Shown in pieces: positions 8,426 through 17,778 of a DNA stretch of 64,000 nucleotides. Within the stretch, counting starts at the first letter, position 1. Each line of letters starts with the position of its first letter. The DNA is from Odoribacter sp. (GTDB lineage: Bacteria > Bacteroidota > Bacteroidia > Bacteroidales > Marinifilaceae): positions 1-64,000 of the forward strand of contig JAHHTT010000004.1 of assembly GCA_020024465.1 (NCBI GenBank), written 5' to 3'. The translations under genes and the position numbers were made by a program. The notes under the pieces were generated by a model. It was given only the letters and a program-made list of their open reading frames with translations. It had not been told where the DNA came from and did no database searches.

Positions 8426-9817
8426 TTATAAATGTATCACTTCGTCATATGCAGCAGCAGCAGCTTCCATGACAGCTTCGCTCATTGTCGGATGAGGATG
8501 TATGGTTTTGATGAGGTCGTGTGCAGTCAGACCTTTTTGACGGGCCACAACTAATTCGGTAATCATTTCAGTGACATTTGCACCTACCATATGTGCGCCT
8601 AAGATAGTATTATTTTGTGCATCGAAAATCAGTTTGATAAATCCGTCGTTGACTCCGGCTGTACTTGCCTTTCCTGAAGCTGTAAATGGGAATTTGCCGA
8701 TTTTTAATTCATATCCGGCTTCTTTTGCTTTAGCTTCGGATAGTCCGACAGAAGCAACTTCTGGAGTTGTATACGTGCAGCCAGGAATATTGTCATAGCG
8801 GATGGGCGCCGGTGTCATTCCAGCTATTTTTTCTACACAACAAATTGCTTCTGCTGAGGCTACGTGTGCTAGTGCTGGGCCATGTACAATATCTCCGATA
8901 GCATATATTCCTTCTATGTTGGTACGGTAGTAATCGTCTACTTTTATTTTGCCGTGCTCCATTTCAATTCCCAATTCTTCAAGTCCTATATTCTCAATAT
9001 TGGGAGCAATACCAACAGCAGACAATACTATTTCAGCCTCATGAATTTCTATGTCTCCTTTTTTGTTACGAATGTTAACTTTTAATAACTCGCCAGTTGT
9101 ATCAATACTTTCAACAGTGGATTTTATCATGACATTGATTCCGGCTTTTTTGAATGAACGTCCTATTTGTTTGGATACTTCTTCGTCTTCTATCGGCAGG
9201 ATGTTTGGCATGAATTCTACTAGAGTTACTTGGGCTCCCATTGTGTTGTAGAACCAAGCCAATTCTGAACCGATAGCTCCGGAGCCTATCACTAATAATG
9301 AAGCCGGACAATGATTTAAAGTCAAGGCTTCACGATAGCCGATGATACGTTTCCCGTCTTGTGGAATAGCGGGTAGAACACGTGAACGGGCTCCCGTTGC
9401 TAAAATAATATGTTTGGCTGAATATAGAGTCTTTTCTCCTTGTGTGTTGGTTACTTCTACTTGTTTGTCTGGTGTTAGTTTCCCTGTTCCTGCAATGACA
9501 CTGATGTTGTTTTTTTTAAAGAGGTATTGGATTCCTTTGCTCATTTTGTCTGCTACATCCCGACTTCGAGCAATGATGGCTGCAAAATCCGGTTCTGCAT
9601 TTTCTATCTTAATACCGAATGTCCCTGCATGACGGGCATAATCAAGTATTTGTGCTGATTTTAAAAGTGATTTTGTAGGAATACATCCCCAATTTAGGCA
9701 AATTCCTCCTTGTTCTGCTCGTTCTATTACCGCTACATTAAACCCTAATTGGGCTCCACGGATGGCTGCTACATATCCTCCGGGGCCACTGCCGATAACA
9801 ATAAAATCGTAATTCAT
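8426..9817 (-). CDS. lpdA: Dihydrolipoyl dehydrogenase
   Basis: The 463-residue E3 flavoenzyme reoxidises dihydrolipoamide with NAD. The FAD-binding start is DFIVIGSGPGGYVAA. The redox disulfide is GGICLNWGCIPT (Cys40 and Cys45). The NAD-binding Rossmann segment is LLVIGSGAIGSELA, and the C-terminal His-Glu active site is HPHPTMSEAVMEA. No E1/E2 or glycine-cleavage genes are adjacent, so the partner complex lies elsewhere. A strong promoter lies 61 bases upstream, partly inside the end of the neighbouring permease gene. Confidence 0.96.
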   Translation of the reverse strand: MNYDFIVIGSGPGGYVAAIRGAQLGFNVAVIERAEQGGICLNWGCIPTKSLLKSAQILDYARHAGTFGIKIENAEPDFAAIIARSRDVADKMSKGIQYLFKKNNISVIAGTGKLTPDKQVEVTNTQGEKTLYSAKHIILATGARSRVLPAIPQDGKRIIGYREALTLNHCPASLLVIGSGAIGSELAWFYNTMGAQVTLVEFMPNILPIEDEEVSKQIGRSFKKAGINVMIKSTVESIDTTGELLKVNIRNKKGDIEIHEAEIVLSAVGIAPNIENIGLEELGIEMEHGKIKVDDYYRTNIEGIYAIGDIVHGPALAHVASAEAICCVEKIAGMTPAPIRYDNIPGCTYTTPEVASVGLSEAKAKEAGYELKIGKFPFTASGKASTAGVNDGFIKLIFDAQNNTILGAHMVGANVTEMITELVVARQKGLTAHDLIKTIHPHPTMSEAVMEAAAAAYDEVIHL

Positions 9818-9877
9818 ATTTTTGTTGGTATTTGTTATTGCTGTTTGTATTGTTTTTAACGCTCCTTAGCGCGAGAG

Positions 9878-9907
9878 CAAAAATAAAAATAACTGCCCAT
9901 TTTTCAA
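9878..9907 (-). promoter_or_regulatory. Promoter of lpdA
   Basis: On the minus strand TTG (9905-9907), 19 bases, then TATTTTTG (9878-9885): a perfect match to the Bacteroidetes consensus. The -33 part overlaps the stop region of the upstream permease gene, so lpdA has its own promoter despite lying in line with the znu genes. Confidence 0.68.
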
Positions 9908-10779
9908 ATGTTTTCAGGAAAAGAGTTCTTTTCTTTATGGTGTAGAGTAGTTGGTGCTTGAAGTTGTGTTGTGTGTGGGGGATGTATGCGGGTCCATCCC
10001 CAGCTTAACATAAAGAGTAGCAGAAAGCAGACTACAATAGTTGCCCCTGTCGGAATTTGAAAGGAGGCTGAAACGAAAAGGCCTGCAACGGATCCTGCCA
10101 TGCTGATGCAGGAAGAGGCAACAAGTTGTTGGGGAAAGTTTTTGTAGTATATTCCGGCAATTGACTGAGGAATAGTTAAATAAGATATGACTAATATGAT
10201 TCCGGCTAATTTAAGACAAATGACAATGCAAAATGCAATGATGCTGGTAATTGTAGTGTTAAGTATATTTACGTGTATGTGGTGAGTATTGCTGTATTCT
10301 TTGTCAAAAGCGATGTAAAATAGGCTACGATAGGAATAGGCAAAAAATAGGATAACAGTAAGGCAGAGGATACCGGTAAGGGCAATTTGGCCGGAGGTCA
10401 CGGTCAAAATGTTGCCGAAAAGGTAAGAAATAAGATTAGGTGCATATCCGGGAGTTAAATAGATGAAGAGGATGCCGATAGCCATTCCTGCTGACCAAAA
10501 GATTCCGATGAGTGAATCTTCTCGGAATCTTTTATTTTCCCCTAAAAATAGAATCCCTAAAGCAGCTAATTGAGCAAAAATAGTTGCTCCAATCATAGGT
10601 GAAAATCCTAAATAATAGGAAAGTCCTAAGCCGCCAAAAGAGGCGTGGGTGATGCCTCCACTGATAAATACCATACGTTTTGCTACGATGTAGGTGCCTA
10701 CAAGTCCACAGCTGATACTGATAAGTATTGTGCTGATAAGTGCATTTTGAAAGAAATCATATTTTAGTAATTCAAACAT
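9904..10779 (-). CDS. znuB: Metal (zinc/manganese) ABC transporter permease
   Basis: A 291-residue ABC-3 family permease with about eight membrane helices. The family landmark GGITHASFGGLGLSYYLG is near residues 35-55, and the C-terminal part is hydrophobic up to a short polar tail rich in His and Thr. It is the third gene of a binding protein, ATPase, permease set in the order znuA-znuC-znuB, 20 bases behind the ATPase. Zinc is the most likely cargo given the His-rich binding protein; manganese or iron cannot be excluded from sequence alone. Confidence 0.88.
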   Translation of the reverse strand: MFELLKYDFFQNALISTILISISCGLVGTYIVAKRMVFISGGITHASFGGLGLSYYLGFSPMIGATIFAQLAALGILFLGENKRFREDSLIGIFWSAGMAIGILFIYLTPGYAPNLISYLFGNILTVTSGQIALTGILCLTVILFFAYSYRSLFYIAFDKEYSNTHHIHVNILNTTITSIIAFCIVICLKLAGIILVISYLTIPQSIAGIYYKNFPQQLVASSCISMAGSVAGLFVSASFQIPTGATIVVCFLLLFMLSWGWTRIHPPHTTQLQAPTTLHHKEKNSFPENI

Positions 10780-10799
10780 AGTTTTTTTGTTTGCTGTTA

Positions 10800-11537
10800 T
10801 TAATGGTTTGACAATACTCGATGTGGAACGTGTCCATGTGTGATGAGTTCAATAGGACAGTTGTAAGATTGGAGTTGTTCCGATGTTATTAAATTGGAGT
10901 TATGATAATATAATTCTCGGTTTACGCAGGCTATGGTTTTTACATATGAGCAGATCGTTCCTAAGTCGTGGGATACCATTATTATGCTCATGCTTTTATT
11001 TAGCTCTTGGAGAATGGGATAAAATTCTTTTTCGAAATGACTGTCAACATATGTTGTTGGTTCATCTAAAATTAATACTTTGGGAGAAGAAATAATAGCT
11101 CGACAAAGCAGTACACGTTGTATTTGTCCGCCGGAGAGATTCCCTATAGGCGTTTTTTTGTAAGCAGACATAGCGTATTTATCCAATAAGAAGTGAGCTT
11201 TTTCTTGGTCTTTTTTTGTATATGAACGGAAAAGTCCTTTGTTTGACATGAGTCCTGACATTACGACTTCTGTTACACTAATTGGAAAGCGTTGATCGAA
11301 ATTGTTCGTCTGTGGTAAATAGCCGAAAAGATTCTGCATGGAAGTATGATAGATGATCTCGCCTGCTGATGGTTTAATTAAGCCTAAGATTACTTTTAAT
11401 AGAGTGGTTTTACCTCCGCCATTGGGGCCGATAATACCTATGAAATCTCCTTCATTGACACAAAGGTTTATATGTTGTATCACCGTTTGGTAATCATATC
11501 CAGCGGATATTTTTTTCAATTCGAGTATGGGTTTCAT
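10800..11537 (-). CDS. znuC: Metal ABC transporter ATP-binding protein
   Basis: The ATPase of the metal importer. Walker A is GPNGGGKTTLLK, the ABC signature is LSGGQIQRVLLCRAI, Walker B is VLILDEPT, and the switch His is in MVSHDLG. I take ATG 11537 (MKPILELKKISAGY, 245 residues) as the start. It overlaps the binding-protein stop as ATGA, a typical coupled arrangement; the open frame continues to 11585 but those 16 residues are not family-like. Confidence 0.92.
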   Translation of the reverse strand: MKPILELKKISAGYDYQTVIQHINLCVNEGDFIGIIGPNGGGKTTLLKVILGLIKPSAGEIIYHTSMQNLFGYLPQTNNFDQRFPISVTEVVMSGLMSNKGLFRSYTKKDQEKAHFLLDKYAMSAYKKTPIGNLSGGQIQRVLLCRAIISSPKVLILDEPTTYVDSHFEKEFYPILQELNKSMSIIMVSHDLGTICSYVKTIACVNRELYYHNSNLITSEQLQSYNCPIELITHGHVPHRVLSNH

Positions 11538-12412
11538 AATTTTTCTTGTAAAACTTTTACGAGTTTGCTGATTTCCATTGTCCAATTTTCTGCCAAGGGG
11601 TCAAAAGGGATTACTTCTCCTTTAATTTCTGTAGCAACAGATAAGGCATTATTTTTATCAAACTGATTTTGAATGAATATAATGCGGATATTCTTTTCTT
11701 TTGCTAAGTCAATGATGTGCTTTAAATGAATAGGATTGGGTTCCTTCCCTTCATTTTCTATTGCAATTTGCAGTAAACCATAATCTGCAGCAAAGTAGGT
11801 CAAGGCGGGATGATAGATAAGAAACATGCTACCGCGTTTTTTGTTTAAATTGTCATCGGCATTTTTTTTTACAGCTTCTATTTCCTGATAAAGTAATTTA
11901 TATCCTTTTTCAAAATTCTCTTTTTGTGCTGGATATTGTTTTGTTAATGCCTCAAATATCTGTTGTGCCATTTGGATTGCATAACGGGGTGATAACCATA
12001 TATGAGGATCCACACCCATTTGTTTGTGGTTGCTGTGATTCAAATGTTTGCAACTGCCACTGTGTAGTTGTATGTTTTTAGAATGATTTATGATACGGAT
12101 ATCCTTTCGTTTGTTTAGAATGGGATAAAGATGAGTCACTTCAAAGGGCAGGTAGCCGATAGTGAAGCAGATATCGCTATCATATAATTTTTTCAATTGT
12201 TCAGTGCTGAGATCACAGGTTTCAGGGCTCATTCCTGGTGGAATCATGACATTTATTTGTAGATAGTCACCTGCTATTTTTTCGACAAAATATTTTTGTG
12301 GTAGGATGCTTACACTGACTATCTGCTTGTTGCTATTTTTTTCTTTGCATGCCTGTAGGCTTAATATGAGGCACAATAAACAGGTTATTGTGTATTGTTG
12401 TTTGATGTTCAT
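11534..12412 (-). CDS. znuA: Zinc-type ABC transporter substrate-binding lipoprotein
   Basis: A 292-residue cluster A-I (ZnuA/TroA) binding protein. The N-terminus is a lipoprotein signal with lipobox LSLQAC (Cys22), so it is probably membrane-anchored. Metal-binding hints are a short His-rich loop (KHLNHSNHKQ) and DPHIWLSP in the middle, where the family's ligand His sits, with a further conserved Asp/Glu region near the C-terminus. It is first in the operon with the ATPase and permease. A Zur-type operator was looked for upstream and not recognised. Confidence 0.9.
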   Translation of the reverse strand: MNIKQQYTITCLLCLILSLQACKEKNSNKQIVSVSILPQKYFVEKIAGDYLQINVMIPPGMSPETCDLSTEQLKKLYDSDICFTIGYLPFEVTHLYPILNKRKDIRIINHSKNIQLHSGSCKHLNHSNHKQMGVDPHIWLSPRYAIQMAQQIFEALTKQYPAQKENFEKGYKLLYQEIEAVKKNADDNLNKKRGSMFLIYHPALTYFAADYGLLQIAIENEGKEPNPIHLKHIIDLAKEKNIRIIFIQNQFDKNNALSVATEIKGEVIPFDPLAENWTMEISKLVKVLQEKL

Positions 12413-12510
12413 AACTTTTTTGTTAGGGAGTTTGTCCTTCTATTTAGAGCGAGTAAATATAATACGAATCAGCGAAAAATGATAATATTCATGAAGTAAA
12501 AAAGAGGATA

Positions 12511-12550
12511 ATAAACAAAAGACCTGGAATTTTCCAGGTCTTTTGTTTAT
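12511..12550. terminator. Near-perfect palindromic terminator
   Basis: ATAAACAAAAGACCTGG (12511-12527) pairs with CCAGGTCTTTTGTTTAT (12534-12550): a 17-base stem with a tiny AT loop. It lies just past the stop of the minus-strand tricorn-like gene and before the znu promoter region, with T-rich flanks, and fits an intrinsic terminator. Confidence 0.85.
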
Positions 12551-12568
12551 GAAGTTCGTATTTAACTT

Positions 12569-15500
12569 TTATTTTATCTGTTCTAATAAACTTTTCACGG
12601 CTGCTTCAATCTGAAGGTCACGACCTTCAATTATGCTTGCCGGATCATTGGCAACCTTAATATCCGGTTCAAGTTGCATGTTTTCCAAAATACGTCCTTG
12701 ATTGTCTTTCATGCCTACTTGTGGGATACCGAATACGATGCCATTCATCATGGTTTCCCACCATACAGCTGTCATGGTACCCGGTACTGGCATACCGATT
12801 AATTTACCTAATCCTAATTCTTTATATGCCCAAGGGAACCCGTGTGCATTGCTATAGTTGCCTTCACAAACTAGAACGGCTGATGGTTTTGTCCACTGTG
12901 CAAACGGATCGATACCGATGAATTGTCCGCGAGGTACGAATTCTGCAAATTTTTTGCCGCCTAACAGATGAAGTAAGTCTTCGTGAAGCCATCCTCCTCC
13001 GTTGAAACGGGTATCAATGATGACAGCCTTCCGGTTACGATAGCGACCCAATAAGTCTGAATATGTTTTTCTGAAACTTGGACTATCCATGGATTCGACA
13101 TGAATATAGCCGATTTGTCCGTTTGATAGTTTGTCTACCATTTCTTGACGTTGTTTTATCCAGCGTTGGTAGAGTAAGTTGTGTAATAACTGAGCGTTGA
13201 TAGGCTTGATATATTCGTTCCATTCTTTTTTGCTCTGTGGATCGTAAATGGTAATCATCGTACGTTTTCCGGCTTTGCCTTCCAATAATGGGTAATAATC
13301 TTCGCCTTTTTTGATTGTCTGATTGTCTATTTTACGGATAATCATGCCGGCTTTCACTTTGTTACCGGTGATATCGAGAGGACCTCGTGCAATCACTTCA
13401 CTGATTTTGAGCCCATCTTTGTCATATGTTGTATCATAGAATGCACCAAGGTTTGCTGTCGTTGCACGTTTGGGGCGTGCTCCGTATCTGGCTCCCGTGT
13501 GTGATGCGTTTAATTCGCCCAGCATTTCTCCCAACAATTCTGCAAAATCATAATTATTGTTTATATGCGGTAGGAAACGTTCGTAGGCTTTTTTGTAAAA
13601 TGGCCAATCGACACCTTCAAAGCTGGCATCGTAGAATTTATCGTTTACTTGTTGCCATACATGATTGAACAGACTTGCACGTTCTTCTGCCGGCTTCCAT
13701 TCAAAATCAGCTTTATAGTTCAGCGGTTTTAATTGTCCGTTGCCTTGGTTTACCGTGAATACCTGACCATTCGACAATAAGTAGAGGGTTTTCCCGTCTT
13801 GGGAAAGTTCGAGAGCTCCTCCACGACCGATTTTAGATAAAATACGGGTACTGTGATTTTCAAAATTATGTACCCATAAATCATATCCGCCTTCAAATGC
13901 AGCTAAATAGTATAGTTTGCTTCCGTCGTGAGTCAGTACTGCATCGCCTAATTTGGATGAATTGATTGTCATGCGGACCATTCGTTCTTCCAGATTTTCA
14001 AGATTAAGTTTCAACTCTGGAATGGAATTCACATTATTTTTATGTCCCTTGACGGAATTATTAGCCGGAACTGAGTTTCCTTTTTTGTCGTCTTTTTTAT
14101 TCTCTTTGGTATTGTCTTTCTTTCCTTCTTTTTTCTTGGCTTTGCTTGCTTCTGCCGCTTTTTCTGCTGCTTCTTTTTGAGCTTGTTGAGCTTTGAGTTC
14201 CTTGTCTAATGCTCGCTCTTCTTTACTCATCTTGAAATAGTTGAAAGCGTCTTCATCCAAAAACAGACCATAAATGTCTCCTTGGGAGCCCCAGCTTCCG
14301 TGGCTACGCAATCCTTGACGGTCTGTATACCAGATTATAGCTTTTCCTCCCATCATCCATTTGGGATTAGCATCGTTATAGCCGCTGTTGGTAAGATTAT
14401 GGATTTCTCCTTTACCATCCGCTTTTACCAAAGCAATATCAGGATGCTGCCAGCCGCCTTCTTCAAAATATTGTGCTAAAATCCAACGTCCGTCAGGAGA
14501 CCATTCAAACGACTGGTCTCCGTCTATATAGGAGTAGTTGTATTTCGCTGGTAGTACGATTCTTACTTTTTGATTTTTCAGATTCTTCACTCTGATTTCT
14601 GTCCTGTTGGCTAAATAGGCAATTTCTTTTCCGTCGGGTGAGAACGCCGGTTGGAAACATGCCTCTTTACCTTTCGTAAGTTGTGTTTCTTCGATTTCAC
14701 GGGCATAGGTGAAAGATTTATCTTCATTGTATTTTATTTTGGACATGTAAATGTTCCATTGGCCGTCTCGTTCAGAAGCATAAGTCAAAAAACGTCCGTC
14801 CTGTGAAAAGTTGATATCGCGTTCGCGAGCTGCTGTATTTGTGATTCGGCGGGTTGTTCCGAATTCTGCATTGGCAACAAATACATCTCCGCGAATGACA
14901 AAAGCAAATTCTTTGCCATTCGGAGCAATAGCTACTTCGCTGGCTCCATTGTTCCAACTCATTTTATTCACTGCTGGAATTTGATTGTCCATCACCACAT
15001 TAATAGCAACCTTCTTAGGTTGTTGTTTCGGGTTCATAGTATAAATTTCTCCATCATAGAAGAAACACAGAACATCATTATTTGAACGGCTTAAAAAACG
15101 GACCGGATGTTTTGTGAATTTTGTGACTTGTTTGATGTCTCGGGTGTTATCTAATGCCATACGGCATACGTTGAAACTGCCAAAACGTTCACTAAGGAAA
15201 TAGATGGTGTTGCCGTCTGCTGCCAATACCGGATTACGGTCTTCCACTTGTTTGTCTGTCAGATTTTTGTATTCTTTAGTAGTAAAATCATAACTCCAAA
15301 TGTCACGACAGACAGATGAGGTGTGATGTTTTCGCCATTCGTCTTCATATCCTTTTATGTCATGATAAAGAATTTTGTTACCGTCTTTTGTGTAACAGAT
15401 ATCAAATGCACTGAATGTTAACATTAATTCCGGACGTCCTCCTTCAACAGACACTGAATATACTTGAGCTGTAGAAGATGGGAATTGACCGAAATCTTTA

Positions 15501-15898
15501 TCGGGTAAAATGGATGCGTTGAAAACTATACGTTTGCCGTCTGGCGTAAAAGTCGTTGGAACCGCTCTTCCCGAAAAAGTTGTTAGACGGGTTGGTGTTC
15601 CGCCAGTTACCGGTACAATGTAAAGATCCATACCTCCATCACGGCCTGAAGTGAAGGCGATGGTTTTGCTGTCTGGAGACCATATCGGATGATAATCGTA
15701 TGCCGAATGAGTAGTGAGTTGTGTTGCACGTCCTCCTTGGGCATCAACTAAGAAAATATCTCCTTTATAGCAGAATGCGATGGTCTTTCCGTCCGGTGAA
15801 ATGGAGGGATAGCGCATCCAAAGAGGATTCTCCTGGGCTGATAAGCTGGTGAAAATCAGCAAACTGACCCATGCTAAAAATAATTTAATTAGGTTCAT
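12569..15898 (-). CDS. Secreted tricorn-like S41 peptidase
   Basis: About 1109 residues from ATG 15898, which gives a clean signal peptide ending SLSAQ; the frame extends 11 codons further but without support. The N-terminal ~550 residues are WD40/TolB-like propeller repeats (many SPDGK...AF motifs such as SISPDGKTIAF and WSPDSKTIAF). A lysine/alanine-rich linker (about residues 560-620) follows, then a second propeller, a PDZ region (around GMIRKIDNQTI) and a C-terminal S41 core with RFNGGGWLHEDL. The likely nucleophile is the Ser in NYSNAHGF. It probably degrades peptides in the periplasm. Its own terminators flank it, so it is monocistronic. Confidence 0.9.
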   Translation of the reverse strand: MNLIKLFLAWVSLLIFTSLSAQENPLWMRYPSISPDGKTIAFCYKGDIFLVDAQGGRATQLTTHSAYDYHPIWSPDSKTIAFTSGRDGGMDLYIVPVTGGTPTRLTTFSGRAVPTTFTPDGKRIVFNASILPDKDFGQFPSSTAQVYSVSVEGGRPELMLTFSAFDICYTKDGNKILYHDIKGYEDEWRKHHTSSVCRDIWSYDFTTKEYKNLTDKQVEDRNPVLAADGNTIYFLSERFGSFNVCRMALDNTRDIKQVTKFTKHPVRFLSRSNNDVLCFFYDGEIYTMNPKQQPKKVAINVVMDNQIPAVNKMSWNNGASEVAIAPNGKEFAFVIRGDVFVANAEFGTTRRITNTAARERDINFSQDGRFLTYASERDGQWNIYMSKIKYNEDKSFTYAREIEETQLTKGKEACFQPAFSPDGKEIAYLANRTEIRVKNLKNQKVRIVLPAKYNYSYIDGDQSFEWSPDGRWILAQYFEEGGWQHPDIALVKADGKGEIHNLTNSGYNDANPKWMMGGKAIIWYTDRQGLRSHGSWGSQGDIYGLFLDEDAFNYFKMSKEERALDKELKAQQAQKEAAEKAAEASKAKKKEGKKDNTKENKKDDKKGNSVPANNSVKGHKNNVNSIPELKLNLENLEERMVRMTINSSKLGDAVLTHDGSKLYYLAAFEGGYDLWVHNFENHSTRILSKIGRGGALELSQDGKTLYLLSNGQVFTVNQGNGQLKPLNYKADFEWKPAEERASLFNHVWQQVNDKFYDASFEGVDWPFYKKAYERFLPHINNNYDFAELLGEMLGELNASHTGARYGARPKRATTANLGAFYDTTYDKDGLKISEVIARGPLDITGNKVKAGMIIRKIDNQTIKKGEDYYPLLEGKAGKRTMITIYDPQSKKEWNEYIKPINAQLLHNLLYQRWIKQRQEMVDKLSNGQIGYIHVESMDSPSFRKTYSDLLGRYRNRKAVIIDTRFNGGGWLHEDLLHLLGGKKFAEFVPRGQFIGIDPFAQWTKPSAVLVCEGNYSNAHGFPWAYKELGLGKLIGMPVPGTMTAVWWETMMNGIVFGIPQVGMKDNQGRILENMQLEPDIKVANDPASIIEGRDLQIEAAVKSLLEQIK

Positions 15899-16000
15899 GT
15901 TATTACATTTAGTTTGTGAAATTTCGTGCAATAAAGATACTCATTTTATAGTAATGTGTCGAAATATGACGGAAGTTTAACTAAAAATTGAGAAAAAAGA

Positions 16001-16033
16001 AAACGCCTTTTCAAAAAAACAGAAAAGGCGTTT
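16001..16033 (-). terminator. Intrinsic terminator of the etf/acyl-CoA dehydrogenase operon
   Basis: AAACGCCTTTTC (16001-16012) and GAAAAGGCGTTT (16022-16033) form a perfect 12-base stem. On the minus strand it is followed by a T-rich run (TCTTTTTTCTC). It lies 25 bases after the acyl-CoA dehydrogenase stop. Confidence 0.88.
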
Positions 16034-16057
16034 TTGGATATTGTGACCGTTATGGTG

Positions 16058-17764
16058 CTATTTTTTGTATTTTCCTAAATTGTCAGGATTGAAATTGTTG
16101 ATGAAATTGGCATGAGCAGCCACTTTTGATTCTCCGTAGGGGATAAAAATTTCTGCAGACCTCAAATATTTCTCACATCTTTGTGCATCCGACAATAATA
16201 GATAACCGATAATGGTGTACCCTGCAATCTCCACCAGACGACGTGCCTGAAAATCAGTGTATTCACTGTTGCCTATTGCGTTTACGGTAGTTGTTACTGC
16301 CTCTAATTGTGCAGTCATGGCTTTCAGTTTGTCACGTAGATACTCGTGCTCCGGTGCGATAACTGATTTCTCGTACACTTCACGGATGTGTTTTGCATAT
16401 TGTCCGGTAGTGATGCCTCGGATTGCGGCTACGACCTGTAATTGTGATGTACCTTCGTAAATGTTAGTGATACGTGCATCACGGACATAACGCTGGATAG
16501 GATAGTCTTTCATGAATCCGGAACCTCCGTGAATCTGTAATGCATCGTATGTGATTTCATTGGCATATTCACTGGCGAATAATTTTTGGAGCGGAGTGTA
16601 GATATCTGCCAGTTTCTGGTATTCTTTCATTTCATTGCGCTCCTCTTTATCCAAAGTTCTTTCTTTGGAAATGTGGTAATATGTTTTGTACATATCTACA
16701 AAACGAGCTGTTTCGTATAATATGGAACGGATTCCGTGCAATTTGGCTTCCATGTGAGCGAGCATTTCATATACGGCGGGAAACTCAATGATGGCTTTGC
16801 CAAACTGCTTGCGCTCCTGTGCATATTTTAAGCCTTCGCGATAAGCTGCTTCTGCAATACCTACAGACTGTCCTCCGATTCCCAGACGGGCGGCGTTCAT
16901 CAGTGCCATTACATATTTGATCAGTCCCATCTTGCGTTCGCCAACCAATTCTGCCGGAGCATTTTTGAATACCAGTTCGCAAGTAGGAGAGCCTTTGATC
17001 CCTAATTTGTTTTCTGTGCGGCGTACGGTTACGGCATTGCTGTTGCGGTCATAGATGAACATGGATAGACCGCGACCGTCATTAGTGCCTTCTTCTGATC
17101 GTGCCAATACCAAAGAGATATGTCCGTCACCGTTTGTGATGAAACGTTTCACTCCGTTCAAATACCATTGGCCATCTGCCTCATTGTAAGTGGCTTTCAA
17201 CTGTACAGCCTGTAAGTCAGAACCGGCATCCGGCTCCGTCAGTGCCATCGCACAAGTTTCGCCGGCGCATACACGGGGCAGATATTTTGCTTTTTGCTCC
17301 TCGCTGGCAAATTCATTGATAGTTTCTGCACAGTCTTGTAATCCCCAGATATTCTGTAAGCCGGCATCTGCACGGGACACGATTTCGGCTGCCATAATGA
17401 ACGGGGTTATCGGAAAGTTCAGACCGTTGTATTTACGGGGCAGTGAAATACCATTTAAACCGGCCTGGTTGATGACATCGATATTCTGTTGGGTACCGGT
17501 TGCATATTTTACATGGCCGTCAATTACCTGAGGGCCTTCTGCATCTACTGATTCTGCATTTACAGCTACCACGTCGCCGCAGATTTCTCCTACAATTTCC
17601 AGCACTTTGTCATAATTGTCAATTGCGTCTTCAAAATCGCGCGGTGCTCCTTCATATTGTTGTGCCTCCGTATAGTTGCGTTCTTTTAAGGCAACTATTT
17701 TCTCCATCAGTGAATGACCGAGATGGAATTTTATATCTTCGTTATCAGTATAAAAATTAGCCAT
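16058..17764 (-). CDS. Acyl-CoA dehydrogenase (butyryl-CoA dehydrogenase candidate)
   Basis: A 568-residue FAD enzyme with an acyl-CoA dehydrogenase core and a C-terminal extension of about 150 residues, a size usual for Bacteroidetes members. Seen motifs are CAMALTEPDAGSDL (FAD/substrate loop), KRFITNGDGH, QFGKAIIEFPAV and IYEGTSQLQ, whose Glu is the usual catalytic base of short-chain enzymes. It sits 14 bases after etfA in an etfB-etfA-acd operon. With the 4-hydroxybutyrate cluster at 36-42 kb, which yields crotonyl-CoA, the likely job is reduction of crotonyl-CoA to butyryl-CoA. A beta-oxidation role is the alternative. Confidence 0.88.
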   Translation of the reverse strand: MANFYTDNEDIKFHLGHSLMEKIVALKERNYTEAQQYEGAPRDFEDAIDNYDKVLEIVGEICGDVVAVNAESVDAEGPQVIDGHVKYATGTQQNIDVINQAGLNGISLPRKYNGLNFPITPFIMAAEIVSRADAGLQNIWGLQDCAETINEFASEEQKAKYLPRVCAGETCAMALTEPDAGSDLQAVQLKATYNEADGQWYLNGVKRFITNGDGHISLVLARSEEGTNDGRGLSMFIYDRNSNAVTVRRTENKLGIKGSPTCELVFKNAPAELVGERKMGLIKYVMALMNAARLGIGGQSVGIAEAAYREGLKYAQERKQFGKAIIEFPAVYEMLAHMEAKLHGIRSILYETARFVDMYKTYYHISKERTLDKEERNEMKEYQKLADIYTPLQKLFASEYANEITYDALQIHGGSGFMKDYPIQRYVRDARITNIYEGTSQLQVVAAIRGITTGQYAKHIREVYEKSVIAPEHEYLRDKLKAMTAQLEAVTTTVNAIGNSEYTDFQARRLVEIAGYTIIGYLLLSDAQRCEKYLRSAEIFIPYGESKVAAHANFINNFNPDNLGKYKK

Positions 17765-17778
17765 AGTTCAAGTGTTGG

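Noticed and set aside
12413..12510. Search for a Zur operator upstream of znuA
   Set aside because: Only a weak -7-like TATATTTA (12454-12461, minus) was seen; no convincing palindrome.
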